Counted from the stretch's first letter, positions 11,301 to 20,067 are shown. The stretch: 64,000 nucleotides of DNA from Bacteroidota bacterium (GCA_016717725.1 JADKFA010000044.1:1-64000); one strand, 5' to 3'. The notes: generated from the letters alone by a model not told the origin. Numbers and translations are program-made.

Positions 11301-14300
11301 CATTCCATACTTCGTATCCTTTGGTTAAGTTCGTATAAACGATTCCGTTTCCGTTGATAATATTATTCGTTGAAACAGAAGGTACAGATAAAGATGAAAG
11401 CGCTATACCATCCCAACGTGTTTCATTCGCATTAGCAAGGGCTGTAATTGTATTGCCTGAGAATGTCATTGGTGATGCAGAAGAATAATGCAAGTTATGG
11501 AACACTCCTGTTCTACGTGCTTGGATCGTATTGCCGCTGATTACTTGAGATGGTGCTGCTCCTGGATTGGCTTGATAGAAATTACCTGTTTGTATTCCCA
11601 ATCTAACATTGGTCATACAGTTATTGGTAATGGCTGCATACTGATTGTTGTACAACAATACTCCACCTCCCCAATAGTCAACATTAGATGTTGCATCGTA
11701 GGTTCCCAAGTTTTGTATTTTATTATTTGCTATGCTGTGTCCGCTTGATGGAACAGCTGCTGGATAATCATATAAAGTAACACCGAAGTAGGATAGATTT
11801 TGAATGATGTTATTTGATGCCACCAAATTATTTACTCCTGTTTCATAAACCGTAATCCCTTCTGCAGCGTCGATATCTGCTCCGTTCGTACTGGTAAACC
11901 CTGAAGTAATTGAAGTGTTATCTCCATCAATGGTAAATCCTGAGATCGTTACGTTAGATGCTGCAACATGAATGATTTCTCCTAAATCAATTGATGATAC
12001 GGAAGGAACAATGATCGCTTCTGCTACACGTGTGCCTGTGCATGCATCGATTGCTGCATTAGGACCATTCAATGTAACCGATTTATTAACGATCACATTC
12101 TCTGGATAGGTTCCGGCTGGTACATTGATTACATCGCCTGCGGTGGCTGCATTGATTGCACCTTGAATTGTGCAATGGAAAGTATTTGCTGTAACGTTAT
12201 GAACTGCTCCTCCCGACTCATCAGTCAAGCCATCGCAATCATCATCGATACCATTGCAAATTTCTGTAGCGGCTGGATTTACGGCTGCATTACCATCGTT
12301 ACAATCTGTATTGTCTGCAACATAACCTACGGGTTGAATACAAGCTAAAACACTTGAACCTGCATCTCCATAAGTATCATTATCAGTATCTGCATACCAT
12401 GTTGTTGGTGTTGAGCCTGGATTCACAACAAAACTATTTGTTCCGCTATTTCCATATGCATCGGTAACAGTAACTGTATACGTTCCTGCATCCAATCCGC
12501 TTTGATCTTCATTGGTACTTGCATTACTCCATAAATAAGTATAAGGTGCAATTCCGTTCGCTGCTGTAATGTCGATAGAGCCATTGTCTAAGTTTGTGCA
12601 AGTCTCATCGGTTGCTGTTCCGGTTACGGTTACTGCCAATACCATTTCACATGTTGCTGCAGGTTGGAACCCGTCCATCACTGCATCATTATCAGTGCCA
12701 CCCGTCAACATTGGTTGATAGGTTACTGCACCACTCATCAATGATGCAATCGTACTTAGATTTCCTGTTCCCCACCAATTGCAGGTTGCTGTTAACGTGC
12801 CACCAAAGTTGCGCGCTAAGTAACCACTTGCATTTCCATTATTATTAATGCTATTATTTGTTGCCGTTAAACTAACGCTTGCGGATGCACCCAAATCAGT
12901 TGCTAATGCCGTTACCGTAAATCCTACATTGCTTGAAGGATTTGTGATAAAGTTATTATCCACCGTTACAACACTTCCTTCACGTGCGATAATTCCGAAA
13001 CCGTCATTACCACCTGCTCCAAATGGATCGCCTCCGTTATTACTAAGTGTGCTGTTATTGACATCCACTACTGCATTACCTCCGCGTACACTAATTGCAC
13101 GATTTAGGTTATTAGTAAGTGTACAACTATCTACTGTTATTGTTTGACGAACACCAGCTCCGGTTGAGAAGTCTGCGGGAACAATCGCTCCACTTGCTGG
13201 ACTTGTTTTTCCTGTGCCATCGATGGTCAAATCACGACACGTTACATTTAACGTTGCCGATAAATCTGCTCCTGTTGTAAAGGCATAAACACCCGCATGG
13301 AAGTTATTATTAGGTAATGCAGGATAGTTTCCACTAAAGCCATTCATCGAAACATTCTTCACCGTTGAATTACTTGGTGCGAACGCTGCGAATGTTAATG
13401 GATCAATGTTTAAAAATGCTACACCTTGCAATACTCCTGTGATCGTTCCACCATCAATTTCTGTTGCTGGACTTGTATTTAAATTATACGCTACATATCC
13501 AAAGAATGGGCCTGTGATATTGTTACCAGTAACCGAAGCTGCTGTAGTTCCCGTTAACTTTCTCAATGAAACACCAACCGTAGGAGTACTTCCTGCTACT
13601 TGAGTAGCTATAGTAATCGTATTGTTTGTTAAGCTAAACACATTCGTTGCTGAGGTTACCATCGAGGTAACATTAACACCAGCTGCAGTAGCTCCAATAT
13701 TATTATTGTTGATTGTTCCACCAACCGTTCCGGCTTGCGTCTCTTCAAACTTAATTCCTTCTAATCCACCAGAGATGGTACATCCTGATACATCCAAACG
13801 AACTGCTCCATGAGAGGTAGCTAATGCATTATCATAAACTCTAATACCTACTCCCGTTGCGTTCGGAGTAATAGTAACTCCACTCACCGTTGCATGGGCT
13901 CCGTCTGGGGCATCGGATGAATATCCGTCGTAGTTATTTGCAAATACACCAATATCTACTCCGCTTACACTTCCACCAGTGATACTACTTGCCGTTAATG
14001 GAGTTTTTACATTCCATACTTCGTATCCTTTGGTTAAGTTCGTATAAACGATTCCGTTTCCGTTGATAATATTATTCGTTGAAACAGAAGGTACAGATAA
14101 AGATGAAAGCGCTATACCATCCCAACGTGTTTCATTCGCATTAGCAAGGGCTGTAATTGTATTGCCTGAGAATGTCATAGGCGATGCAGCAGAATAATGC
14201 AAGTTATGGAACACTCCTGTTCTACGTGCTTGAATCGTATTGCCGCTGATTACTTGAGATGGTACTGCTCCTGGATTGGCTTGATAGAAATTACCTGTTT

Positions 14301-14418
14301 GTATTCCCAATCTAACATTGGTCATACAGTTATTGGTAATGGCTGCATACTGATTGTTGTACAACAATACTCCACCTCCCCAATAGTCAACATTAGATGT
14401 TGCATCGTAGGTTCCCAA
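5383..14418 (-). CDS. C-terminal 3,011 residues of a giant T9SS cargo protein (frameshifted from the 14477-19540 part)
   Basis: This frame starts inside a beta-helix domain with no signal peptide. It is the continuation of the gene beginning at 19540; the two are separated by one extra base at 14507-14511. In order it shows: the end of beta-helix copy B (residues ~1-600); a SprB-like domain (CTNLDNGSIDITAANG...APYTYLWS); one MopE-like repeat; beta-helix copy A plus a second SprB-like domain (to ~1605); fourteen tandem 71-residue MopE-like repeats (DCND...NP.A.E.C.GGIDNDCDG) to ~2560; four PKD/Ig-like domains of about 90 residues (TWTVP...SGQGTxxI); and a type A T9SS sorting tail from VFPNPATDLVTIQF to GGVYFVEIQ. 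The repeats are rich in Asp and have four Cys each, which suggests Ca2+ or other metal binding and disulfides. A surface adhesin or matrix role is inference. As written, this half could not be exported without repair of the frameshift. Confidence 0.85.
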   Translation of the reverse strand: MGTYDATSNVDYWGGGVLLYNNQYAAITNNCMTNVRLGIQTGNFYQANPGAVPSQVISGNTIQARRTGVFHNLHYSAASPMTFSGNTITALANANETRWDGIALSSLSVPSVSTNNIINGNGIVYTNLTKGYEVWNVKTPLTASSITGGSVSGVDIGVFANNYDGYSSDAPDGAHATVSGVTITPNATGVGIRVYDNALATSHGAVRLDVSGCTISGGLEGIKFEETQAGTVGGTINNNNIGATAAGVNVTSMVTSATNVFSLTNNTITIATQVAGSTPTVGVSLRKLTGTTAASVTGNNITGPFFGYVAYNLNTSPATEIDGGTITGVLQGVAFLNIDPLTFAAFAPSNSTVKNVSMNGFSGNYPALPNNNFHAGVYAFTTGADLSATLNVTCRDLTIDGTGKTSPASGAIVPADFSTGAGVRQTITVDSCTLTNNLNRAISVRGGNAVVDVNNSTLSNNGGDPFGAGGNDGFGIIAREGSVVTVDNNFITNPSSNVGFTVTALATDLGASASVSLTATNNSINNNGNASGYLARNFGGTLTATCNWWGTGNLSTIASLMSGAVTYQPMLTGGTDNDAVMDGFQPAATCEMVLAVTVTGTATDETCTNLDNGSIDITAANGIAPYTYLWSNASTNEDQSGLDAGTYTVTVTDAYGNSGTNSFVVNPGSTPTTWYADTDNDTYGDAGSSVLACIQPVGYVADNTDCNDGNAAVNPAATEICNGIDDDCDGLTDESGGAVHNVTANTFHCTIQGAINAATAGDVINVPAGTYPENVIVNKSVTLNGPNAAIDACTGTRVAEAIIVPSVSSIDLGEIIHVAASNVTISGFTIDGDNTSITSGFTSTNGADIDAAEGITVYETGVNNLVASNNIIQNLSYFGVTLYDYPAAVPSSGHSIANNKIQNLGTYDATSNVDYWGGGVLLYNNQYAAITNNCMTNVRLGIQTGNFYQANPGAAPSQVISGNTIQARRTGVFHNLHYSSASPMTFSGNTITALANANETRWDGIALSSLSVPSVSTNNIINGNGIVYTNLTKGYEVWNVKTPLTASSITGGSVSGVDIGVFANNYDGYSSNAPDGAHATISGVTITPNATGVGIRVYDNALATSHGAVRLDVSGCTISGGLEGIKFEETQAGTVGGTINNNNIGATAAGVNVTSMVTSATNVFSLTNNTITIATQVAGSTPTVGVSLRKLTGTTAASVTGNNITGPFFGYVAYNLNTSPATEIDGGTITGVLQGVAFLNIDPLTFAAFAPSNSTVKNVSMNGFSGNYPALPNNNFHAGVYAFTTGADLSATLNVTCRDLTIDGTGKTSPASGAIVPADFSTGAGVRQTITVDSCTLTNNLNRAISVRGGNAVVDVNNSTLSNNGGDPFGAGGNDGFGIIAREGSVVTVDNNFITNPSSNVGFTVTALATDLGASASVSLTATNNSINNNGNASGYLARNFGGTLTATCNWWGTGNLSTIASLMSGAVTYQPMLTGGTDNDAVMDGFQPAATCEMVLAVTVTGTATDETCTNLDNGSIDITAANGIAPYTYLWSNASTNEDQSGLDAGTYTVTVTDAFGNSGTNSFVVNPGATPTAWYADVDGDTYGDAGSSVLACIQPVGYVADNTDCNDLVAAINPAAQEICDGGIDNDCDGLADDADPSVIGQGTYYADVDGDGYGAGAAILACIQPVNTSTNNTDCNDAVAAINPAAQEICDGGIDNDCDGLADDADPSVIGQGTYYTDADGDGYGTGAAILACIQPINTSTNNTDCNDAVAAINPGAQEICDGGIDNDCDGLADDADPSVMGQITWYADADGDGYGNLATGTLTCNQPMGYILDNSDCNDAVAAINPGATEVCNGIDDDCDGDTDDDDQNVVGQAVWYADADGDTYGDAGVSTTSCNQPIGYVSNSTDCDDADITINPGATEACNGVDDDCNGLVDDNLTFITYYNDFDGDGYGAGAGVSLCSNPGAGYALVDGDCNDAVAAINPAAQEICDGGIDNDCDGLADDADPSVIGQGTYYADVDGDGYGAGAAILACIQPVNTSTNNTDCNDAVAAINPAAQEICDGGIDNDCDGLVDDADPSVIGQGTYYADVDGDGYGAGAAILACIQPVNTSTNNTDCNDAVAAINPGAQEICDGGIDNDCDGLADDADPSVMGQGTYYTDTDGDGYGTGAAILACIQPVNTSTNNTDCNDAVAAINPGAQEICDGGIDNDCDALADDADPSVIGQGTYYADVDGDGYGAGAAILACIQPINTSTNNTDCNDAVAAINPAAQEICDGGIDNDCDGLADDADPSVIGQRTYYADVDGDGYGAGAAILACIQPINTSTNNTDCNDAVAAINPAAQEICDGGIDNDCDGLADDADPSVIGQGTYYTDADGDGYGTGAAILACIQPVNTSTNNTDCNDAVAAINPGAQEICDGGIDNDCDGLADDADPSVMGQGTYYTDADGDGYGTGAAILACIQPVNTSTNNLDCNDGDILIHPAAQEICDGGIDNDCDGLADDADPSVVGQGIYFADVDGDGYGAGATILACIQPANTSTNNTDCNDGNATIYPGATEVCNGVDDNCDGIVDNTLVPSLGTINGPLQQCLPISSGSATFSVVSVPGVLTYTWTVPVGFTIVSGQGTTTLNVSWTSAASHFGIVGPITVTPNDACFSGTPSIGLVDINYTAPVRPPSISGAAKVCPGDVVVYSIASVARASSYLWTVPAGVNITSGQGTNIITATITGAFAGGMIEVVGVNVCGASPSRTKTMNFNIPGVPSPISGITTGLCSVTGNVFSTAGATAATSYVWSTPPGVTITSGQGTNTITVNVNGSFTSGSVFVSGVNGCGTGSSRSVTITGNPGIASLISGPTTVCPGATGIVYQVATVGGANNYTWTVPPSATITSGQGTKIITVDFSLVSANNQTVSVRTDNACGLSPLRSLSGISINNIYCGPRLAGENTSITQVSVFPNPATDLVTIQFNAANESNYRLRLTDMLGREIFVKEGTTSEGKNTMQLGLETLNGGVYFVEIQSGEGSQSIRLMVE
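6750..9600 (-). repeat. Fourteen tandem 213-bp units coding for MopE-like metal-binding repeats
   Basis: The period is 213 bp (71 codons), seen for example as the same CCACCA site at 7205 and 7418. Each full unit encodes DCND, xINPxAQEICDGG, IDNDCDGLADD and a YYxDxDGDGYG loop, with four cysteines. Units in the middle are nearly identical at nucleotide level, while units 4, 5, 13 and 14 are more divergent, so the array has expanded recently from the inside. Single related units also lie near 12240 and 17240. The motif matches what is known as the MopE copper-binding/thrombospondin-3-like calcium-binding type; which metal is bound here cannot be told from sequence. Confidence 0.9.
9601..12063 (-). 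repeat. Large in-gene duplication, copy A (~2.46 kb)
   Basis: This segment matches 12310-14773 almost base for base at an offset of 2,709 bp (903 codons), becoming 2,710 after the T-run at 14507-14511. It encodes a SprB-like domain and a beta-helix domain. Only scattered differences were seen, for example near 10050, 11170-11230, 11480 and 11560, so the duplication is recent or kept uniform by gene conversion. Confidence 0.93.
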
Positions 14419-14773
14419 GTTTTGTATTTTATTATTTGCTATGCTGTGTCCGCTTGATGGAACAGCTGCTGGATAATCATATAAAGTAACACCGAAGTAG
14501 GATAGATTTTTGAATGCTGTTATTTGATGCCACCAAATTATTTACTCCTGTTTCATAAACCGTAATCCCTTCTGCAGCGTCGATATCTGCTCCGTTCGTA
14601 CTGGTAAACCCTGAAGTAATTGAAGTGTTATCTCCATCAATGGTAAATCCTGAGATCGTTACGTTAGATGCTGCAACATGAATGATTTCTCCTAAATCAA
14701 TTGATGATACGGAAGGAACAATGATCGCTTCTGCTACACGTGTGCCTGTGCATGCATCGATTGCTGCATTAGG
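12310..14773 (-). repeat. Large in-gene duplication, copy B (~2.46 kb)
   Basis: Partner of 9601-12063. It contains the only length difference between the copies: five T at 14507-14511 against four T at 11798-11801, which breaks the reading frame. An adjacent A-to-C change lies at 14516. Confidence 0.93.
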
Positions 14774-17700
14774 TCCAAGGATACTTAATGATTTATTTAC
14801 AATAATATTTTCAGCATATGTTCCCGCACTAACTTGTATAGTATGACCATTCAAAGTTTGTGCATCATTAATTGCTGCTTGTATAGTACAGAATTCTTCT
14901 AACGTAGTTGTATTAATAACTGCACTTGCACCAATTCCAACATCTCTTGTATCAATGGTATTACTTAATGTATTTCCAGTTACATTCACTCCACAAGTTA
15001 CAGGTGAGTTACCACGTCCAAAATAGGTATCAGCAAGATTTGATTGATCGCCATCGCCGGGGTAAGGAAGATGACCTGATTGACGTTGGATACCTACATC
15101 ACATCCGCTTACGTTGTTTCCGCTTACAGTATGATTCGTTCCTTCAGCAACGATACCAAATCCATCGCTAGTGCTGGTTTGAACATAACCACTAATGATA
15201 TTGTTCTGCACTACTGCTCCGTTAGGAACATCTACATTACCAATTAAAACTCCTCTGCGGAAAACTGCGATACCTACGATATCACGTACATCAACAATAG
15301 GAAGTGTTCTGCTTACATTATTATTTTCGATCACTACACGACCTGCGCCCGTAGTTGCTCCTGATCCGTTTGGATTTTTAATTTCCATTCCAAAGCGACC
15401 GTTGTTTAATAAAGTGTTTCCACTTACTACGTTTTCTCCTGGACCTTGTAATCCTACCAAACCGATTCCGTTGTCACCATTATCGTGTACATTGTTATTG
15501 GTCATCGTTACACCCGATGCTGTTCCGTCTTGAAGGTCGATACCACAACAGTTGTTACCATATACATGGCAATCCATGATCGTGATATTTTCTTTCAATC
15601 CGTTCCAGATTACGATTCCTCGCGCTCCTACGGTATGACCTGTTGAAGTCACGGAGTCGATCAATACTGTATTCACAGGACCGTTCGCATAAAATCCGCT
15701 TCCACCAACGTTATTTAAAAGAGATACATTTTGTACCGTCAAATTATTATTTCCTCCGATACCATAGATACCTGCGTCAGCATTTCCGCTTGCACCTGCA
15801 TAATCTTGTACCGTAAGTTTTTTGATCGTTACATTAGTAATACCTGTATTGATCGTGATTCCTTTTCCATTTCCAACAAGACCTGTTCCATCGAGGATTG
15901 TTCCTGCTTCACTCACACCTTGAAGTGTTAATGATCTATCGATAACAACTCTTTCATTGTATGTTCCAGTTCCTGCTTCAATCACATCGCCTGCGGTCGC
16001 TGCATTTACTGCTGCTTGAATCGAGCAATAAGAAGTACTTGTATTGAGGTTGGTCACTAAACCTGAACCTGCAATGGCAGGAACATCTCTCGTATCAATT
16101 GTATTACTTAATGTGTTTCCAGTAACGGTTACTCCACATGTTACTGGTGAGTTACCACGTCCAAAATAGGTATCAGCAAGATTTGATTGATCGCCATCGC
16201 CGGGGTAAGGAAGATGACCTGATTGACGTTGGATACCTACATCACATCCGCTTACGTTGTTTCCGCTTACAGTATGATTGGTTCCTTCAGCAACGATACC
16301 AAATCCATCGCTAGTGCTCGTTTGAACATAACCACTGATGATGTTGTTCTGTACTACTGCTCCATTAGGAACATCTACATTACCTGGTAACACCCCTCTG
16401 CGGAATACAGCGATACCTACGATATCACGTACATCTACAATAGGAAGTGTTCTGCTTACATTATTATTTTCGATCACTACACGACCTGCGCCCGTAGTTG
16501 CTCCTGATCCGTTTGGATTTTTAATTTCCATTCCAAAGCGACCGTTGTTTAATAAAGTGTTTCCACTTACTACGTTTTCGCCTGGACCTTGCATTCCAAC
16601 AATACCGATTCCGTTATCACCATTATCGTGTACATTGTTATTGGTCATTGTTACGCCGGATGCTGTTCCGTCTTGAAGTTCGATACCACAACAGTTGTTA
16701 CCATATACATGGCAATCCATGATTGTGATGTTTTCTTTCAGTCCGTTCCAGATTACGATTCCTCGCGCTCCTACTGTATGACCTGTTGATGTCACGGAGT
16801 CGATCAATACTGTATTCACAGGACCGTTCGCATAAAATCCGCTACCACCCACGTTATTTAAAAGAGATACATTTTGTACCGTTAAATTATTATTTCCACC
16901 GATACCATAGATTCCTGCGTCTGAATTACCATTGGATCCAGCATAATCTTGTACCGTCAATTTCTTGATCGTTACATTCGTGATGTCAGTATTAATTGCA
17001 ATTCCTTTTCCATTTCCAACAAGACCTGTTCCATCGAGAATTGTTCCTGCTTCACTCACACCCTGTAGTGTTAATGATTTGTCGATGACTACGCGCTCGT
17101 TGTACGTTCCAGCACCTGCTTCAATCACATCACCTGCAGTTGCTGCATTGATAGCTGATTGAATTGTGCAATGGAAAGTATTTGCGGTAATGTTTTGTAC
17201 TGTTCCTCCTGACTCATCTGTTAAGCCATCGCAATCATCATCGATACCGTTACAACTTTCTGTTGCACCTGGATTCACAGCTACGTTACCATCATTACAA
17301 TCTGTATTGTCAGTAACATATCCTGCAAGAGCACATCCTACAAAAGAAGAACCTGCATCACCATATCCGTCACCATCTACATCAGCATACCATGTTAGAT
17401 TTGCAAAAGGAGCATCTGATAAACTGAAAACGATAGGTGTAGTTCCTGAGGTTGGATTCACAGTATTTCCTGCTCCAGACCAAACTCCTGTTGCAGAGGT
17501 ACCAGGGCAAATATTTATTGCGGCAGTTTGCACATTACGTGATTCAATACGTTGCACACCATTCGCTAATGCTGTTGGAAGATAGGCTCCCCAACTTCCG
17601 GTTACACCATCAACATCTACATTATACCATGTAGTATAAGTAGGAGTTATTCCATCTGATTCAATCCATGTTCCGTATAAAGGTCGGCCTGTACCAGCGG

Positions 17701-19540
17701 TATTATCATATAAAAAAACCATGTCTTCAGCTGAACCATTTGAAAGGCCTCTTGCTGCACGCGCTGTGGTAGCAGTTGCAATCATTTCGATTGTACTGGC
17801 AGTACGAATACTTTGCGTCATGGTAGTTCCACCTGCACCATCATTTAGCTGCACATAGAAATAAACTAAAGATCCATCATTAAAAACAGCGTTTCCAGTA
17901 GGCACCATTCCAAACCAGCCTGTGTAGTCACCAGATCCATCAGTAGTAAACTCACCGTAACGGCTACCTGTTGTAAATTCATCACCACCCATTAATGTTC
18001 CGGCGAAACTCTTACTAGAAGATTGTCCAACGATATAACCATCGGCACCTGCTGTATTATTAATTACATAAAAATTTCCTGCTGCAGTACTTAATCCCAA
18101 AGATGCATTTGTTGATGCGCCAGTGAAATAGCGATATGTAGTATTTGCAGAAAGATCACTGATTGTTAAACGACAAACATATTGCAAACGATTTCCAGAA
18201 GTAGTTCCGTTGATTGCGTATTGTGGTAAAATATCTTCTGTTAACGTTGCTGATCCTGTAATAGAAATGCTACTACTTGTAGCTAACGTTAATGATCCAG
18301 AATTAGCTTCTAGAACATATGTTCCACCCGCATCAAACTGAACAGCATTAAAAGTTGCTACTCCAGCTACACAAGCTGTGCTTACTGTACCAGCAAGATT
18401 ACCTGCACCAGAAACTTTAGTAAGGGTAACAGTACCCGTATACGTATTATCAACGGTTAAATCGGGGCGTAGTGCCTGTACAGAAAAAGAAGAAATATTT
18501 ATTCCAGAAGTACCAGAAGCGGGGAATCCTGAAAAAGCAAGATGATCAGCGGCTGCTAGAACAGTAAATGCGGCGCTGTTACCAGCTGTTAATGACATTC
18601 CAGCTGTTGCACTTGCTGTTAATACAACACCTGCTTCGGCTACATTATAATTAACACCAGAAATAACGATTGAACTTGTTCCATTTGCAATGGTATTAAC
18701 AAGTGTTCCGCTTAATGCACCTGTTCCTGTATTTAAAGTTAATGTTGCATCTGTAGATGATGTTACATTTTGAGCTACGTTACTTGCATCTTGTGATTGT
18801 ACAGTCACATCAAAGCCAGAACCAACAGTTGGTGATGAAGGAGAAATATTTGTAATGACTAATTGGGTTGGAGGACCACCACCAGCCGCGTTCAATGAAC
18901 CACCAACAGCAAATCCATTTTGACCTGATGCAGGAGAATTAAAACCCCATCCCCCTGAAGTAGTTTGACCACTTGCATAATATCTTAACGTAACGGTTGT
19001 ACTCGCAACAACATTTTGTAGTGCCGATATTCCTGACAAATCAATTTGTGTCATCGTAGTAGGAGTTCCAATAGTTACGAATGGAGACCCAATCAACGTA
19101 AAATTTGTTCCGTCTAAACTATAAGCAAATTGAGATGAAACTCCAGGAGATGCAGCAAAAGTTGTTGTTCCGGCAAATCTTGCATCCAATGTCGATAGCG
19201 ACAAAGTATACCCTGTAGCTGCAGAGAATGTAGCTTGAAAATAATCCGTATTCGCTACTGATATTCCATTGTTTTGGAAACCGACAGTTCTAAACGAATT
19301 GTTTCCTGTGCTTGCTCCTGCAGTCGCACCTCTAGTTAGCAAACTTGACGCATCCATATTGGCATCATAAATTTCTGCCGTTGATGTCGCAAGTGCAGTT
19401 TCACCTGTAAGATCCCACGCTGCAATTTGCCCCATTCCTAGAGAGGAATTTAAACAGAGTAGTAATACTGCAAAGAATTTTAGCCATGGATAAAACAAGG
19501 AAGTTGTTTTCATGGTTGGATTTGTGTCAAAATTTTTCAT
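14477..19540 (-). CDS. N-terminal 1,687 residues of the giant T9SS cargo protein, ending at a frameshift
   Basis: The N-terminus has a signal peptide (hydrophobic FFAVLLLCLNSSLG, cut near MGQ); the upstream Met is in frame 9 codons before a second Met and either may be used. After it come a beta-sandwich-like region (~40-220), Ig/invasin-like domains (~225-430), a region ending in a MopE-like repeat (CNGIDDDCDGLTDE, ~770), and two near-identical 381-residue beta-helix copies (~793-1153 and ~1174-1534). A third beta-helix start follows, identical to the sequence beginning copy A in the downstream half. The last residues (QKSILLRCYFI) are out of frame: copy A reads QNLSYFGVTLYD at the same place. 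Removing one T at 14507-14511 joins this part to the frame ending at 5383, giving 14,157 bases = 4,719 codons. Function unknown; a secreted or surface adhesin is the best guess. Confidence 0.85.
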   Translation of the reverse strand: MKNFDTNPTMKTTSLFYPWLKFFAVLLLCLNSSLGMGQIAAWDLTGETALATSTAEIYDANMDASSLLTRGATAGASTGNNSFRTVGFQNNGISVANTDYFQATFSAATGYTLSLSTLDARFAGTTTFAASPGVSSQFAYSLDGTNFTLIGSPFVTIGTPTTMTQIDLSGISALQNVVASTTVTLRYYASGQTTSGGWGFNSPASGQNGFAVGGSLNAAGGGPPTQLVITNISPSSPTVGSGFDVTVQSQDASNVAQNVTSSTDATLTLNTGTGALSGTLVNTIANGTSSIVISGVNYNVAEAGVVLTASATAGMSLTAGNSAAFTVLAAADHLAFSGFPASGTSGINISSFSVQALRPDLTVDNTYTGTVTLTKVSGAGNLAGTVSTACVAGVATFNAVQFDAGGTYVLEANSGSLTLATSSSISITGSATLTEDILPQYAINGTTSGNRLQYVCRLTISDLSANTTYRYFTGASTNASLGLSTAAGNFYVINNTAGADGYIVGQSSSKSFAGTLMGGDEFTTGSRYGEFTTDGSGDYTGWFGMVPTGNAVFNDGSLVYFYVQLNDGAGGTTMTQSIRTASTIEMIATATTARAARGLSNGSAEDMVFLYDNTAGTGRPLYGTWIESDGITPTYTTWYNVDVDGVTGSWGAYLPTALANGVQRIESRNVQTAAINICPGTSATGVWSGAGNTVNPTSGTTPIVFSLSDAPFANLTWYADVDGDGYGDAGSSFVGCALAGYVTDNTDCNDGNVAVNPGATESCNGIDDDCDGLTDESGGTVQNITANTFHCTIQSAINAATAGDVIEAGAGTYNERVVIDKSLTLQGVSEAGTILDGTGLVGNGKGIAINTDITNVTIKKLTVQDYAGSNGNSDAGIYGIGGNNNLTVQNVSLLNNVGGSGFYANGPVNTVLIDSVTSTGHTVGARGIVIWNGLKENITIMDCHVYGNNCCGIELQDGTASGVTMTNNNVHDNGDNGIGIVGMQGPGENVVSGNTLLNNGRFGMEIKNPNGSGATTGAGRVVIENNNVSRTLPIVDVRDIVGIAVFRRGVLPGNVDVPNGAVVQNNIISGYVQTSTSDGFGIVAEGTNHTVSGNNVSGCDVGIQRQSGHLPYPGDGDQSNLADTYFGRGNSPVTCGVTVTGNTLSNTIDTRDVPAIAGSGLVTNLNTSTSYCSIQAAVNAATAGDVIEAGTGTYNERVVIDRSLTLQGVSEAGTILDGTGLVGNGKGITINTGITNVTIKKLTVQDYAGASGNADAGIYGIGGNNNLTVQNVSLLNNVGGSGFYANGPVNTVLIDSVTSTGHTVGARGIVIWNGLKENITIMDCHVYGNNCCGIDLQDGTASGVTMTNNNVHDNGDNGIGLVGLQGPGENVVSGNTLLNNGRFGMEIKNPNGSGATTGAGRVVIENNNVSRTLPIVDVRDIVGIAVFRRGVLIGNVDVPNGAVVQNNIISGYVQTSTSDGFGIVAEGTNHTVSGNNVSGCDVGIQRQSGHLPYPGDGDQSNLADTYFGRGNSPVTCGVNVTGNTLSNTIDTRDVGIGASAVINTTTLEEFCTIQAAINDAQTLNGHTIQVSAGTYAENIIVNKSLSILGPNAAIDACTGTRVAEAIIVPSVSSIDLGEIIHVAASNVTISGFTIDGDNTSITSGFTSTNGADIDAAEGITVYETGVNNLVASNNSIQKSILLRCYFI
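14507..14511 (-). other. Frameshift site: extra base in a T-run
   Basis: Plus strand has GATAGATTTTTGAATG here against GATAGATTTTGAATG at the same place in copy A (11792-11806). The extra T moves translation into a frame that stops at 14477. It may be a real mutation or a homopolymer error in the assembly. Confidence 0.85.
14939..16020 (-). repeat. Second in-gene duplication, copy 1 (~1.08 kb)
   Basis: Matches 16082-17163 at an offset of 1,143 bp (381 codons) with few differences. It encodes a beta-helix of the form GDVIEAGTGTYNERVV, followed by a region rich in NNN and GI turns. It lies wholly in the N-terminal part of the giant protein. Confidence 0.92.
16082..17163 (-). repeat. Second in-gene duplication, copy 2 (~1.08 kb)
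   Basis: Partner of 14939-16020, same reading frame. Its 3' end on the plus strand (17126-17290) is also similar to 12120-12290, showing that the modules of this gene have been shuffled as blocks. Confidence 0.92.
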
Positions 19541-20067
19541 GATATGTTAGTTTGGATTTATTTCGATTGAAAGAATAAAAAATTCTCATTATTTATTTGA
19601 GGAATGAACAAAATATTCCTAGTCGCATCTAAAAAAGAGGCGATAAAAGATTTAAACACATTTGAAATGTGGTAGAAGTGAAACAAGGGTAATTGGTTAG
19701 AGGTGTAAGGGTTGAATTATCAAATGAAAAAAGAAAATCCTAGTAAGTACAAGGAAGAACTTTAAGCCATTAAGACAATACATCGCAATTTAGAAATCAA
19801 TTCGCTATCATGCAAGTTATTAAATTTATAATGACTATGATCAGTATGCTTCGATCATCACGGTCTTGACAATCAACTCAATATAAAATAAATAATTTTT
19901 AACAAATCGTCTTTTGTTAACAATTTTGATAAAATAAATATCAATTTTCAGAAAAAAAACAAAGGATTCCAACTCATTTAAAGTAACATAATAATGATTA
20001 AAAATAATAGTTCAAATTATAAAATCAATGAGAAAAACGAATCAAAAAAATTCGGGTTCATACAATT
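19541..20067. other. Non-coding stretch upstream of the giant protein gene
   Basis: These 527 AT-rich bases hold no convincing gene. They form the 5' region of the minus-strand gene starting at 19540 and the 3' region of the deacetylase gene. The only structure seen is an inverted repeat, TTAACAAA at 19899-19906 and TTTGTTAA at 19913-19920 with a 6-nt spacer; it could be an operator or a weak hairpin. No clear TAnnTTTG promoter box was found near 19540. Confidence 0.5.

Noticed and set aside
9885..13147. Matching plus-strand open frames (9885-10139 and 12594-12848; 10139-10438 and 12848-13147)
   Set aside because: They look conserved only because the minus-strand gene under them is duplicated; they lie antisense to the giant protein and have no family features.
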